64,000 bases of DNA, from positions 62,001 to 126,000 of the forward strand of contig CAOJCG010000002.1 of NCBI GenBank assembly GCA_948356915.1. The letters are read 5' to 3'. This document shows, in pieces, positions 30,550 through 40,556 of this stretch (position 1 is the stretch's first letter; each line of letters opens with the position of its first letter). The position numbers were made by a program, and so were the translations under genes. The stretch comes from an uncultured Clostridiaceae bacterium (GTDB lineage Bacteria; Bacillota; Clostridia; TANB77; CAG-508). The notes under the pieces are model-generated. The model saw only the letters and a list, made by a program, of their open reading frames with translations. It made no database searches and was not told the DNA's origin.

Positions 30550-31038
30550 TTATTTTTTACTAAATTTTAACTTTATCTTTTCTATTATTTTTATAAATAT
30601 ATTCTGCTTTTTTACAATTGCTAAACTTATATTTTCGTCTTGATTAAGTTTATTAAAATCCTCAGTATTATATTTATAAATTGCTTCTTTTCTATTTTCA
30701 AATATCTTATCTGGGTTATATATTTCTCTTTTTTGATTTTCTAAAAATTCTAATTCTTTTTTGTCTCTTTCTTTTATTCTATTTTTTTCTTCTTCACTTG
30801 CTAAGTATTGTATATATAAATTTGCTAGTAGTATTGTTGTTAGCTTAGAGACATTTTGTTCATCTAGTTCTAATTCTTCATTGTATGTAAAATTATAATC
30901 CCTGTCTTTTTCTATATTATACATTTCTATATTTTCTTTTGGTAATTTTTCTAAGCTTTCTTTAGAAAAATATTTAATTATTTCTAATAGTTCTGTATAT
31001 GCTTTTGCATAATCTTCTTTTGTATAGCAATTTACCAT
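30550..31038 (-). CDS. Hypothetical protein, charged C-terminal helix
   Basis: This 162-residue soluble protein starts MVNCYTKEDYAKAYTELLEIIKYF. Its long Lys/Glu-rich central helix (LASEEEKNRIKERDKKELEFLENQKREIY) is probably a coiled coil, with a basic hydrophobic tail (IFIKIIEKIKLKFSKK) that may touch the membrane. It starts 3 bp after the 398-residue gene, a clear two-gene unit. A similar C-terminal KIGIFQKLINVFKNN-like tail is seen in the protein at 39494, hinting at a shared family. Function is unknown. Confidence 0.6.
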   Translation of the reverse strand: MVNCYTKEDYAKAYTELLEIIKYFSKESLEKLPKENIEMYNIEKDRDYNFTYNEELELDEQNVSKLTTILLANLYIQYLASEEEKNRIKERDKKELEFLENQKREIYNPDKIFENRKEAIYKYNTEDFNKLNQDENISLAIVKKQNIFIKIIEKIKLKFSKK

Positions 31039-31041
31039 GTG

Positions 31042-32238
31042 CTATCCCTCCATTACTTTTCCATTTTGATTTGATTTATATTTTTGCAAATTTCTATTTT
31101 CAAACTGTACTACTGTTGCTCTCTCAGTCGCTGTTGACATTATTATTGCTTTTCTACCAACTCTTTTTTCAAGTGGCAATTTTTCATTTGCCTTACTGTT
31201 TTGACTTTGAGTTACACTTCTATTAGGTGTTGTCACTTTATTTGAATTTGTATTTTGATTTAATTTTTCTCTATTATTATATGTTTTTATTATTTCTTTT
31301 AATTGCCTTTTTGGACACCCTAATTTTATTCCTAAATAATATGCTTCTCTTTCGTTTAGTCCGATTTCTGCCATTTTTTGTATATCTTCTTTTGTTATTT
31401 CTTCTGGAAGCTTGCAATCCAAGCCTATTTCTTGTGCTTTACTTTTAGCAGTAGTTCCTATATATTCTATAGGAAGTGCTGAAGTGTATTCATATAGTTT
31501 CCCTTCATATTTTGGTAAAATTTTGCTTACACTTAATTCTTCTCTTAATCTTTTTAATTCATTTTTATTTATTTGACCTAATGCTCTTTTTCTTTCTAAT
31601 ATAGACATAGCTTTACTTCTTGCTTCTTCTATAATATTTAGTTTGTCAGGTCCAAAATGTACACTCATTTGACCTATATACGGTAAATCTATAACAAATG
31701 CACTTTTATTATCTTCATCTTTACTTTCTCCATATGAAAATAAATCTTTATACTGGTCTCCTCCTGTCTTTTCTAATATATATATACTTGCAATTAAACT
31801 TGACGTTGCATTATGCTTCCATACCAATAAGTCTTTTTCATTTTTCATATATTTAGCTTTTGTAGTTTCATCAAGTTCTTGATTTTTTTCTAGCTTGTTC
31901 TTATAATCTTTAGATAGCCTATTAGACATAAGCATTAGCAGTGCTATGTTTCTTATTTCATATGCTTGGTTTTCTGGTTCTATTGTTCCTAATTCTCCTT
32001 TATTATTAGGTTCATTAATATATTGTTTTTTTATTATCTCTATTATATTTTCTTCTGGAATTTCTATTAACAAATTATTTAAGCCTGTTTTATTTATCCC
32101 TCTCTCGCTTGTAATAAAATGTTCAAAATGTTGTGCACTTTTTGACTTTAAATATACTTTTGTTACTTTTTCTAGTTTTTGATATATTTGCTCATACCTT
32201 GTAACATATTTATTAGTTTTCTTTTGTTCTTCACTCAT
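31042..32238 (-). CDS. Hypothetical protein, 398 residues
   Basis: This is a soluble, mostly helical protein with a low-complexity Asn/Thr/Ser linker (about 338-365) before a basic C-terminus (LEKRVGRKAIIMSTATERATVVQFENRNL). A central segment, KSAFVIDLPYIGQMSVHFG, resembles a beta strand pair, and GLNEREAYYLGIKLGCPKRQL a helix-turn-helix-like element. I do not recognise a family. An AAAGGAG-like site is weak. It forms a unit with the downstream 162-residue gene. Confidence 0.6.
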   Translation of the reverse strand: MSEEQKKTNKYVTRYEQIYQKLEKVTKVYLKSKSAQHFEHFITSERGINKTGLNNLLIEIPEENIIEIIKKQYINEPNNKGELGTIEPENQAYEIRNIALLMLMSNRLSKDYKNKLEKNQELDETTKAKYMKNEKDLLVWKHNATSSLIASIYILEKTGGDQYKDLFSYGESKDEDNKSAFVIDLPYIGQMSVHFGPDKLNIIEEARSKAMSILERKRALGQINKNELKRLREELSVSKILPKYEGKLYEYTSALPIEYIGTTAKSKAQEIGLDCKLPEEITKEDIQKMAEIGLNEREAYYLGIKLGCPKRQLKEIIKTYNNREKLNQNTNSNKVTTPNRSVTQSQNSKANEKLPLEKRVGRKAIIMSTATERATVVQFENRNLQKYKSNQNGKVMEG

Positions 32239-32402
32239 AACTATTACTCCATTTCTCGTTTATGTAATTTCATAATAACATACTTTGAATTTGCTTGCAA
32301 TAGTTTATGAAATATTATGAGGCATAAAATATTCTTAATTTTATAACTTATTATTTTTTACTTTTTTAATTTATTTGATTTTTAATATTAGATTAAATAT
32401 TA

Positions 32403-32687
32403 TTAGAATTTTAATTTTAAGATATCTGGATTTTTTCTTTTATAATTTGATTTTTGTGGTAAAATTCGTAAGATAAAAATACTTTTTTGTTCTACTCTAT
32501 ATATAATAACATATTTATCAATAAAAAATCTTCTTAATTCATTGCTTTGTTCCATACGTTGATAGTAATATGGATTTTGTATTAATGTTTCTATTTTAAT
32601 TTTATATTGTTTTTTTAATTTTGATTCCGTTCCCTTCGAAAAAATAATTATATTTTCACGAATCTCTTTGAAATCTTTCCAAAACAT
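32403..32687 (-). CDS. RelE/ParE-like toxin, 5' end uncertain
   Basis: This protein of 94 residues or more has the RelE/ParE core: DFKEIRENIIIF, RRFFIDKYVIIYRVEQKSIFILRILPQKSNYKRK. It would act as an mRNA interferase or gyrase inhibitor. The family usually starts a few residues earlier (for example Y-K-I-T-Y-T before MFWKDF), and those residues are encoded in frame upstream without a usable start codon. It overlaps the antitoxin gene by 40 bases. Either an unusual start is used or the toxin is damaged. Confidence 0.7.
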   Translation of the reverse strand: MFWKDFKEIRENIIIFSKGTESKLKKQYKIKIETLIQNPYYYQRMEQSNELRRFFIDKYVIIYRVEQKSIFILRILPQKSNYKRKNPDILKLKF

Positions 32688-32869
32688 TTCTGTATACGTA
32701 ATTTTGTAACATCCTTTACTTTTGATAATCTTTCTCTCCTTTCCTTCTTTTCTTCCTCTTCAAGTAATGCCCAAAACTCTTCTTCTGTGTATACTCTTCC
32801 TTCTTCAATATCCTTTTCCGCCTCTTCTATAAAAGGTCTATAATATTCCCATTCTTCCTCACTTATCAT
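32648..32869 (-). CDS. Antitoxin of the RelE/ParE-like pair
   Basis: This 73-residue acidic protein (ISEEEWEYYRPFIEEAEKDIEEGRVYTEEEFWALLEEEEKKERR) has the AbrB/RHH-independent acidic-helix look of many antitoxins that precede RelE-like toxins. GGAGG lies eight bases before the ATG at 32869. The C-terminal 15 or so residues (TKLRIQKCFGKISKRFVKI) are read out of frame across the toxin start and may be non-native. Confidence 0.65.
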   Translation of the reverse strand: MISEEEWEYYRPFIEEAEKDIEEGRVYTEEEFWALLEEEEKKERRERLSKVKDVTKLRIQKCFGKISKRFVKI

Positions 32870-32984
32870 TTTCTTCACCTCCACTTTTTTTAATATTATA
32901 CTCCCTAGTTAAATAAAAATCAAGAAAAAATTTTTACTAATTTTCGATATTATTATTCATTTGTATCAAAAAAGCTACTAAAAA

Positions 32985-33027
32985 GAATAAATAAAGCAGT
33001 TCCAAAATTGAACCGCTTTATTTATTC
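32985..33027 (-). terminator. Terminator of the 342-residue membrane protein gene
   Basis: GAATAAATAAAGC pairs exactly with GCTTTATTTATTC around a loop of about 17 bases, 17 bases after the stop. Confidence 0.8.
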
Positions 33028-33043
33028 TTAAATATAACAAATT

Positions 33044-34072
33044 TTAATTATCTAAATTTATTGTCTCTTTTTCTTTTTCTATTGTGTAATTGTAATTACC
33101 TTCATATTTATATCCACTAAAATTCATCTCTAATATATCATTATTCTTCCAAACACATATAGTGGCATATTCGTTGCTGGTTCCTACTAAATTATAGTTA
33201 TTTTTATTTACTTTAATAACAAAATTTATATATTTATCTATTCTACCTTTTTTATACAAATTATCATAATATTTAATATAAAAATTCTTAATTGTTTGTA
33301 TTACTTCTTCTTTATTATAGTATTCGGTATAAATACTTACATATTCTATTTTATAATAACAATCATTAAGCAATGTTTCTATATTATCATTATTTGCATT
33401 ATATTTCTTTAAATTATATTTTGAAGATTTAGTCCTAATTTTAATGTTTTCTGGTAACCCTAAATAAGTACTCAATTTATCATCCATTTCATATTGTTTA
33501 TTAAATTCTATATAAAAATTTGTACTTGTAACTTCTTTTGCTTCTCTATCTAAATATATAGAAAAGGATTCTTGCTCTAGAAGTGGTGTTCTTATCATAT
33601 ATATACTCTCATATTTATTAGGTATTTTCATATTTTTATAATGTTGCTCACCAAATTCATTTTTTAAATAATCTTCAATAACTATTTTATCTTGTTTATA
33701 TTGTTTAGATTTTTGATTTTTTTCTATTCCTAATGTTATAATAGTTATTATAGCTATATAAGTTATGAATATAATAAATATTCTTTTAATATTTTTCCTA
33801 AATTTAGGTGTAAACGATTTATATTTTACAATAGTATATATAATTTGATATATTAGTATAGTTGGATATATTGGTACAAATGCTCCAAAGTATAGGAGAG
33901 CTATACCTATTGCATAAATTCCATATACAATTGTTGAATTAAAGAAAAAGCTAAATCCTATTCCAAATATAGATACATATATAAGATATAAATATGGTAT
34001 AAAGCTTAATATATATATTACAAATAATATACTAAATTTTCTTTTTTTCTGTTTATTACTTCTTTCTTGCAT
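33044..34072 (-). CDS. Hypothetical membrane protein with large extracytoplasmic domain
   Basis: This 342-residue protein has a basic N-terminus and three transmembrane helices (about 14-38, 46-80, 97-116). A lysine/tyrosine-rich soluble domain of about 220 residues lies C-terminal, probably outside. No motif was recognised. It is transcribed leftward from just downstream of ileS and has its own terminator. Confidence 0.6.
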   Translation of the reverse strand: MQERSNKQKKRKFSILFVIYILSFIPYLYLIYVSIFGIGFSFFFNSTIVYGIYAIGIALLYFGAFVPIYPTILIYQIIYTIVKYKSFTPKFRKNIKRIFIIFITYIAIITIITLGIEKNQKSKQYKQDKIVIEDYLKNEFGEQHYKNMKIPNKYESIYMIRTPLLEQESFSIYLDREAKEVTSTNFYIEFNKQYEMDDKLSTYLGLPENIKIRTKSSKYNLKKYNANNDNIETLLNDCYYKIEYVSIYTEYYNKEEVIQTIKNFYIKYYDNLYKKGRIDKYINFVIKVNKNNYNLVGTSNEYATICVWKNNDILEMNFSGYKYEGNYNYTIEKEKETINLDN

Positions 34073-34146
34073 AATAAATTAATCCTTTTCTATTTAGTTT
34101 CTCCAATATAATTGTTCTTATTGTATTTATTTTTTATACAATTCAA

Positions 34147-37100
34147 TTATATTTTCTCTACTGCTATATTTAGTTTTTCTGCATTTATTGAAGTTTCTGT
34201 ATATTCTTTTGCAGTTTCGTTATATATAATACTATCTGCTAATGTATCCTTTTGGATTTGCTCACTGTATTTTTTAATAACTGCTTCTAGCATTTCATTT
34301 CCAGCTACATATAGGTTAATTCTATCTAGTACTTCAAATCCGCTTTCTTTTCTCATGTTTTGTACTTTTGAAAGTATTTCACGTACATATCCTTCTTCTT
34401 TTAGTTCTTCTGTAATTGTTGTATCTAATACAACTCCTATTTCGCCTTCTCCGGCAAAAGCATAGCCAACTTTTCCTTGCATTGTTACAAGTAAATTGTC
34501 ACTGTTTAGTTCAATTTGTTGCCCTTCTACTATTATTACAACACTTTCCCTATTTTGGACTTTACTAGCTAATTCCATTTGGTTTTGATTTGCTATTTCA
34601 GCTCTTATTTGTGGTATTAATTTCCCATAAGTTTTTCCTAGTACTGGTAAATTTGGTTTTATTTCGAAGTTTACGTACTCTGCCATTTGTGCTCCTAGAA
34701 CTACTTCTTTTATATTTAGCTCATCTTTTACTATATCTCCATAATATTCTGGAAGCTCGCTTGCTGATATTAACATTTTTGATAGTGGCTGTCTGTTTTT
34801 GATGTTTACACTGTTACGTGCACTTCTTCCTAGTTTAACTATTGTATATGCTAAGCCCATTTCTTCTTCTAATTTTTTGTCAATTGCACTTTCATCCACC
34901 TCTGGCCATGTGCATAAGTGTATACTTTCTAGTGCATTTTTATCTAAACCTACAACTAAGTTTTGATAAATTTCTTCTGTTATAAATGGAACAAATGGTG
35001 CTGCAACTTTTGCTAAGGTTGTTAATACTTTATATAGAGTTACATATGCTCCTATTTTGTCATCTGAAAGTTCTGTCTTCCAATATCTTTCTCTGTTTCT
35101 ACGTACATACCAATTTGAAAGTTCGTCTGTAAATTCTTCTATTTCTAAGGCTGCTGATGTTATATCATATCTATCTAATTTTTCTTCTATATCTTTTATT
35201 AATGTATTTAATTTAGATATTATCCATTTATCCATTACGTTTGTAACTTCAAAATTTGCATATTCTAATGGATTAAACTTATCTATTTCTGCATATAGAA
35301 CATAGAATGAATATACATTCCATAGTGTAGATAAGAATTTTCTTTGTGTTTCTTCTACATCTTTTGTTGAGAATCTTGTTGGTAGCCATGGTGCACTTGT
35401 TGTATAGAAATGCCAACGTGTTGCATCTGCTCCTACTGTGTTTAGTACTTCAAATGGGTCTACTACATTTCCTAAATGCTTAGACATTTTTAATCCTTTG
35501 CTATCTAATACGTGACCTAGAACTATACAGTTTTCAAATGGGTTGCAATCAAATATACATGTTGATATTGCTAAAAGTGTATAGAACCATCCTCTAGTTT
35601 GGTCTACCGCTTCTGAAATGAACTGTGCTGGGAAGTTTTTCTCAAACAATTCTTTATTTTCAAATGGGTAATGTAATTGTGCAAATGGCATTGAACCTGA
35701 GTCAAACCAACAATCTATAACTTCTTTTTCTCTTGTCATATCTTTTCCACAATCTGGGCAAGTTATGTGGATAGGGTCTAAGTATGGTTTGTGTAGTTCT
35801 ACATTTTCTGGTACATTTATTCCTTTTTCTTTTAGTTCTTCTCTAGAACCTATACATTCCATATGTCCACAATCATGACATCTCCAAATTGGAAGTGGTG
35901 TTCCCCAATATCTATCTCTTGAAATTCCCCAATCTATAACATTCTCTAAGAATTTTCCGAAACGTCCTGTACGTATTGTGTCTGGCATCCAGTTTATTTT
36001 GTTATTGTTTTCTAATAACTTATCACGAACTTCTGTCATTTTTACAAACCAGCTCTCTTTTGGGTAATATAGAAGTGGTGTATCACATCTCCAACAATGT
36101 GGATAGCTGTGTGTATGTTTTGCTGTGCTAAATAATTTGTTTTCGTGTGCAAGCCAAATACATATATCTTTATCACAAGTTTTTACAAATCTTCCTGCCC
36201 ATGGTGTAACTTCTGGTACAAAGTTTCCTTCTTTATCTACTAAGTTTACAAATGTTATTCCATTTTGTTTTGAAACAAAACTATCATCTTCACCATAAGC
36301 TGGTGCTATATGAACTATACCTGTACCATCTGTTAAAGTTACATAGTCTCCGTGAATTACAACAAAAGCTTTTCCTTCTACATCTGCAAATGGCATTAAT
36401 TGTTCATATTTCATTCCTAAAAGTTCAGTTCCTTTTACTTCTTTTACTATTTCATAAGGAATATCTTTTAGTACAGTTTCTATTAAGTCTTTTGCTAAAA
36501 TATATATTTCTTCGCTTCCTTCTTCTTGCATTTTACCATCTATAACTGGTCTTTCTACTTTTACATATGCATAGTCGTAAGCTTTGTTAATACATAAAGC
36601 TAAGTTTGAAGGTAATGTCCAAGGTGTTGTTGTCCATGCTAAGAAGTATACATTTTCTTCTCCAGCTACTTTAAATTTAGCAGTACATGTTAAATCTTGT
36701 ACATCTTTATAACCTTGTGCAACTTCATGTGAAGAAAGAGCTGTTCCACATCTTGGGCAATATGGCATAACTTTATGACCTTGGTATAATAAACCTTTTT
36801 CCCACATTTGTTTTAAAGCCCACCATTCAGATTCTATATAATCATCGTGATAAGTTACATATGGTTTTTCCATGTCTACCCAATAACCAATTTGGTTAGT
36901 CATATCTTCCCACATAGAAACATATTTAAATACGCTTTCTTTACATTCTCCTATAAATTTTTCAACACCATAATCTTCAATTTGCTCTTTACCTGAAATT
37001 CCTAATTTTTTCTCAACTTCAAGCTCAACAGGAAGACCGTGAGTATCCCAACCAGCTTTACGAATTACATCGTATCCTTTCATAACTTTATATCTAGGAA

Positions 37101-37305
37101 TAATATCTTTCATAACCCTAGTTAATATATGACCAACATGTGGCTTACCATTAGCTGTAGGTGGTCCATCATAAAAAGTAAAATATCTTTTACCTTTATT
37201 CATATCAAAATTCTTCTTGATAACATCTTTTTCCTTCCATAAATTTGAAACCTCATGTTCCATTCCAACGAATCCATTTTCTTTAAGTTCTACTTTTTTG
37301 TACAT
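34147..37305 (-). CDS. ileS: Isoleucyl-tRNA synthetase
   Basis: This class I synthetase has 1052 residues, the long type. The HIGH motif is [13 protein letters not shown], the CP1 editing domain follows (about 190-390), KMSKHLGN is the KMSKS loop, and the zinc-type Cys motifs are [15 protein letters not shown] and CPDCGKD. The C-terminal anticodon-binding domain is complete. The eukaryote-like spacing of this clade is common in clostridia. No T-box was seen directly upstream; one lies about 3 kb upstream at 40232. Confidence 0.96.
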   Translation of the reverse strand: MYKKVELKENGFVGMEHEVSNLWKEKDVIKKNFDMNKGKRYFTFYDGPPTANGKPHVGHILTRVMKDIIPRYKVMKGYDVIRKAGWDTHGLPVELEVEKKLGISGKEQIEDYGVEKFIGECKESVFKYVSMWEDMTNQIGYWVDMEKPYVTYHDDYIESEWWALKQMWEKGLLYQGHKVMPYCPRCGTALSSHEVAQGYKDVQDLTCTAKFKVAGEENVYFLAWTTTPWTLPSNLALCINKAYDYAYVKVERPVIDGKMQEEGSEEIYILAKDLIETVLKDIPYEIVKEVKGTELLGMKYEQLMPFADVEGKAFVVIHGDYVTLTDGTGIVHIAPAYGEDDSFVSKQNGITFVNLVDKEGNFVPEVTPWAGRFVKTCDKDICIWLAHENKLFSTAKHTHSYPHCWRCDTPLLYYPKESWFVKMTEVRDKLLENNNKINWMPDTIRTGRFGKFLENVIDWGISRDRYWGTPLPIWRCHDCGHMECIGSREELKEKGINVPENVELHKPYLDPIHITCPDCGKDMTREKEVIDCWFDSGSMPFAQLHYPFENKELFEKNFPAQFISEAVDQTRGWFYTLLAISTCIFDCNPFENCIVLGHVLDSKGLKMSKHLGNVVDPFEVLNTVGADATRWHFYTTSAPWLPTRFSTKDVEETQRKFLSTLWNVYSFYVLYAEIDKFNPLEYANFEVTNVMDKWIISKLNTLIKDIEEKLDRYDITSAALEIEEFTDELSNWYVRRNRERYWKTELSDDKIGAYVTLYKVLTTLAKVAAPFVPFITEEIYQNLVVGLDKNALESIHLCTWPEVDESAIDKKLEEEMGLAYTIVKLGRSARNSVNIKNRQPLSKMLISASELPEYYGDIVKDELNIKEVVLGAQMAEYVNFEIKPNLPVLGKTYGKLIPQIRAEIANQNQMELASKVQNRESVVIIVEGQQIELNSDNLLVTMQGKVGYAFAGEGEIGVVLDTTITEELKEEGYVREILSKVQNMRKESGFEVLDRINLYVAGNEMLEAVIKKYSEQIQKDTLADSIIYNETAKEYTETSINAEKLNIAVEKI

Positions 37306-37327
37306 TTTAAAATTTCTCCTTTCCGCA

Positions 37328-37385
37328 CGCTAGGGACGGTCTTTTTCGTTCCGATTTCGGAACGGTGGGGACGGTCCTTGCAATA
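37328..37385. repeat. Dispersed GGGACGGTC / CGTTCCGATTTCGGAACGG element
   Basis: Two copies of GGGACGGTC flank a small palindrome TTCCGATTTCGGAA directly upstream of ileS. Related GGGGAC...CGTCCCC pieces occur at 51298-51395. Confidence 0.65.
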
Positions 37386-37460
37386 TATTTTATTCTTTTT
37401 TAATATGCCTATCCCAAATTGTTACTTTTTCCCAATTAAGGACTGTACTTAATTTAGGCA

Positions 37461-37706
37461 TTACTTGTTTTTGCTTTCTATATGTTGTAGTTCAAATCTA
37501 TATTTTTGTTCTACATTTGGATATTTTTCGTGGTCTACTTCACTTGCAAACATATCATATGGTCTTATATATAATTCTTGCTCACCATATAATGCTCTAT
37601 ATATAACATATTTTTCTCTTGTTTCACTATGTATTGCGATATCTTCTACAAAGTAGTAATCGCCTTTAAAATGTTTGTATATTCCTTTTACTTTTATTTC
37701 TTGCAT
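37461..37706 (-). CDS. DUF1653 family protein
   Basis: This 81-residue protein has the DUF1653 pattern GIYKHFKGDYYFVEDIAIHSETREKYVIYRALYGE-ELYIRPYDMF, a small beta-rich domain common in Firmicutes. AGGAGG precedes the ATG. Function is unknown. It lies between the DHH gene and ileS. Confidence 0.85.
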   Translation of the reverse strand: MQEIKVKGIYKHFKGDYYFVEDIAIHSETREKYVIYRALYGEQELYIRPYDMFASEVDHEKYPNVEQKYRFELQHIESKNK

Positions 37707-37787
37707 TTTTGTGCCTCCTTTACATTTATATATATTTATTTAGCCATATTACCATATAGTGGAGTTCATAATCCAAAGACCACTTTC

Positions 37788-37846
37788 TTGCACCAGTTCA
37801 TCAGTTGGTGGAGCAGGTGCCTCTTAATCAGTAGGTATGTAATTTA
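37788..37846 (+). pseudogene. Degenerate tRNA-Lys(CUU)-like fragment
   Basis: CAGTTGGTGGAGCAGGTGCC followed by CTCTTAATCAG matches the D-loop and anticodon arm of tRNA-Lys (anticodon CTT). No T-arm and no matching acceptor stem follow. It looks like a tRNA remnant, perhaps left by recombination or carried by a mobile element. Confidence 0.45.
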
Positions 37847-37918
37847 ATTCTTATTATTCTTAAGCGAGTGTCCCTTTTGGTAATTTTTTTTGAAAAAGGA
37901 TCGTCCCTTTTACTAAAA

Positions 37919-37968
37919 GTTCCCAAAAGTGACAGACTTCTCATTTGGAAACGTCCCCAATGGGAACT
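37919..37968. repeat. 49-bp dispersed repeat, copy B
   Basis: This copy reads TTCCCAAAAGTGACAGACTT...GGAAACGTCCCCAATGGGAA. It supplies the terminal PIGDVSK and the TGA stop of the DHH phosphoesterase gene, just as copy A does for the histidine kinase. Confidence 0.8.
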
Positions 37969-39473
37969 TCCTTTTCTATTTTTTCTTGTTTTGTTGTATT
38001 ACCATTTTTATCAATATGTACACTTTTTCCATCTGGTAGTGTAATTGTTGCTGATTCTATATTTATATTTGAAAATACAGTTATTGCTGATAGTATCTCT
38101 TCTTGAGTTACTTTGTATTTTTTTGTTAGTATCTCTATATCTTGCCATGATAATTTTATATTTACACTTGGATTTCTTTGGCTATAAACACTGTATGGTA
38201 TTCGACTTAGTATTTCGTTTTGTATTCTAAATGTTTTTAAATTTCTTTCTATTTTTATCATGTGATTTGGTTTATCTTCTTCCATAAGCTCTTTAGGCGT
38301 AATTCCTGCTGTTTTAAATATATATTCATAATTTGCTCCATTTTCTACTAATGTTTGTGCTTTCATTAATATTTCTGGTGTTATACCTTTTGTAAATCGT
38401 TTTGTTCTATTTAAAATCCTTGATAGTTCTTTATCTTCATTACTTATATTTATTCTTTGAACTTCCTGACCTTTTTGTGAGTATAGTTGTATAGCTTCTT
38501 GTTTTAGTTGTTCTTCTATACTTCTTTGTGTCTCTCCTTCTTCTATATTTATAAAGCCTCCTGAAGCATGCTCATGACCTCCACCATTATGTTTCGGACC
38601 TAGTATTGATACATCAAAGTTTCCACATGTTTTTGCACTTCTAAATTCGACATCATATTTATTAGGTGTATTTTCTGCAAGCATACACATGAAACTACAG
38701 TTTCGTATATCTGCCATTTTGAAAATCTTTTTTTGTAGATTTCTTATTCCATATGTTCTACTTAAATTATTTGTTTCTTTATTATCTACTGGTAATATCA
38801 TTCCAAAGGTTTCACCTATTTTAAATGTTCGTACTTTTAGTAATGTTCTAGCTATTCCAACTTCTTCTTTCAAATTAATTTTTCTATTACATAAATTAGT
38901 TATATTTTCATAATTTGCATTGCACTCAATTAGTTTTGCTAAATTTTTTAAGGTGTCTTTCCTTATATATCTTAATTTAGCAGTATCTGTCAATAATCCT
39001 AAAAGTAACATATTTGCTATTTCTGGAGTTATTTTTTCTTGCTCTAAATTACTTGTTATTATTTCACAAGTTGAGCTTAAATCCTTATTTCTTATTACAT
39101 TTTTACTAGGGATTCCTAGTTCATCTTCTATACATTTAGTATCTTTTACTTTTTCATGATGATCTATTACATATATATCTTGCACTGGTGTTTCCTTAAA
39201 CATTGTATTTTCAGCATAGCTTATTGTACTTGTATCTAAAATTATTGAAATTGCATTTTCTTCTACACTTTTAGTTGTTGGTATTTCTCCTACAACTTCT
39301 TTAAATATTCTTATTTCATTTGTTACTACATATTTTGCATCTATTCCCTCATTTTGCAAGTATTTTTGTATTGCACATGACGAACTTATTGCATCTCCAT
39401 CTGGAAATTTATGAGCATATATGTATACTTTTTTATTTTCACTTTTTGCTTTTTTTATTATTTCTTGTATCAT
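37941..39473 (-). CDS. DHH/DHHA1 phosphoesterase (NrnA-like) with C-terminal extension
   Basis: Residues 1-320 form a DHH-DHHA1 phosphoesterase: AHKFPDGDAISSSCAIQKYL (metal ligands), DTSTISY, DHHEKVKD, and GPKHNGGGHEHASGGFINIEEG in DHHA1. Family members degrade nanoRNA, pAp or cyclic dinucleotides. A C-terminal extension of about 190 residues contains IPYSVYSQRNPSVNIKLSWQDIEILTKKYKVTQEEILSAITVFSN, which I cannot assign. The last residues (PIGDVSK) come from a dispersed repeat. It starts 20 bp after a coiled-coil gene that lies downstream of a T-box. Confidence 0.88.
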   Translation of the reverse strand: MIQEIIKKAKSENKKVYIYAHKFPDGDAISSSCAIQKYLQNEGIDAKYVVTNEIRIFKEVVGEIPTTKSVEENAISIILDTSTISYAENTMFKETPVQDIYVIDHHEKVKDTKCIEDELGIPSKNVIRNKDLSSTCEIITSNLEQEKITPEIANMLLLGLLTDTAKLRYIRKDTLKNLAKLIECNANYENITNLCNRKINLKEEVGIARTLLKVRTFKIGETFGMILPVDNKETNNLSRTYGIRNLQKKIFKMADIRNCSFMCMLAENTPNKYDVEFRSAKTCGNFDVSILGPKHNGGGHEHASGGFINIEEGETQRSIEEQLKQEAIQLYSQKGQEVQRINISNEDKELSRILNRTKRFTKGITPEILMKAQTLVENGANYEYIFKTAGITPKELMEEDKPNHMIKIERNLKTFRIQNEILSRIPYSVYSQRNPSVNIKLSWQDIEILTKKYKVTQEEILSAITVFSNINIESATITLPDGKSVHIDKNGNTTKQEKIEKEVPIGDVSK

Positions 39474-39493
39474 ATCTTTTCTCCTATTAAAAT

Positions 39494-40075
39494 TTAAGAA
39501 TTATTTTTAAATACATTTATTAACTTTTGAAATATTCCTACTTTATTTTTTGTTATTAGGTTATTATTACTCTTTTCTATAAGCATTGCATTTTCATTTT
39601 TTAATTTTTCATTTTCTTCTTTAAGTTTTAAATACTTTAAATATATTTCTGAATTAATAATAATGTTATATTCTTCTTTCTTTTTTAAAAACTTTTCTGT
39701 ATCTTGCTTTTTCAGTTGCTCAATTTCTTCATTCTTTTTTAGCCTTTCATCTTTATATAATTCATTAAATTCATCTCTTTCTGCATCTATTCCATCTTCT
39801 ATATCTAACATAAGGTTATATATTCTATATGCAGTAGAATAGTCAAAAAATAGTTCTTGTTCTGAATTACTTTCTGAATTTATATAGTTTGTATTTAATA
39901 AAATTATTTTACCTCCAAATATATTTAAGTAAAATATTTCATATTTCCTTTTTGGCTCAGTAAAACATGTTTCTTCTTCAATATTATTTTGTAAATTTTC
40001 TAGGTAATATTGATAAAAGCTTTCTTCATTGTTAATATTTTTTAATTTTAACTCATTAAATTCTATTTTTCTCAT
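39494..40075 (-). CDS. Coiled-coil hypothetical protein
   Basis: This 193-residue soluble protein has an N-terminal mixed domain (KYEIFYLNIFGGKIILLNTNYI). A long Glu/Lys coiled coil follows (about 105-170: DERLKKNEEIEQLKKQDTEKFLKKKEEYN, YLKLKEENEKLKNENAMLIEK), with a basic hydrophobic tail VGIFQKLINVFKNN. No family was recognised. It is the first ORF after the T-box and is probably co-transcribed with the DHH gene. Confidence 0.6.
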   Translation of the reverse strand: MRKIEFNELKLKNINNEESFYQYYLENLQNNIEEETCFTEPKRKYEIFYLNIFGGKIILLNTNYINSESNSEQELFFDYSTAYRIYNLMLDIEDGIDAERDEFNELYKDERLKKNEEIEQLKKQDTEKFLKKKEEYNIIINSEIYLKYLKLKEENEKLKNENAMLIEKSNNNLITKNKVGIFQKLINVFKNNS

Positions 40076-40175
40076 TATAACCTCTCTACGATTTTAGATT
40101 TATTAATATTTTGTAATGTTTTCTTAAATTATGCAAATGGCTTATTATAACAATATTTTCAATTAGCTTTTCTAG

Positions 40176-40223
40176 TTTCCAAAAGTGACGTTATACCCCA
40201 TTTTGAAACGTCCCCAATTGGAA
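40176..40223. repeat. 49-bp dispersed repeat, copy C
   Basis: TTTCCAAAAGTGACG...TGAAACGTCCCCAATTGG is intergenic here, directly after the T-box terminator. Similarity to copy A continues on the right-hand side (plus strand) through GGAATG(G/T)CAA...GCTCAAAA, giving a unit of about 60 bp. Confidence 0.8.
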
Positions 40224-40231
40224 TGGCAAAG

Positions 40232-40505
40232 CTCAAAAAACTCTATTTTGCCCTAATATAATAGGACGAAATAGAGTTTATAATTTCGTGGTACCACCTA
40301 ACTTGAAAATTAATTATTTTTAATTTTCCACTTATCTTTTCTTTAACGCAGAAGGTACGGCTAAACTTACTTTTTAGCTTTTTCAGTTTAGCAACTACAT
40401 AGGTGATAACAAATAAAATAGTTTCTACTAGAATTTCACCATTTATCTAGCTCTCTTAAGACTTTTTTTATTTGTGTTGTCCTTGTTTAGTGTTTTTTAC
40501 TATTG
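40232..40505 (-). promoter_or_regulatory. T-box riboswitch leader
   Basis: On the minus strand AGAGAGCTAG and ATGGTGAAAT match stem I elements. The conserved T-box antiterminator segment TTAGGTGGTACCACG lies at 40301-40287. A terminator AAACTCTATTT...AAATAGAGTTTTTT follows at 40277-40236. The specifier cannot be fixed by eye; ATC (Ile) in TTATCACC is one reading and ACC (Thr) another. The next genes are a coiled-coil protein and a DHH phosphoesterase, with ileS three genes further down. Confidence 0.85.
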
Positions 40506-40556
40506 TATAATATAATATCATTTTTTTATGTTATTTGCAATAGGCAAATAGATATT

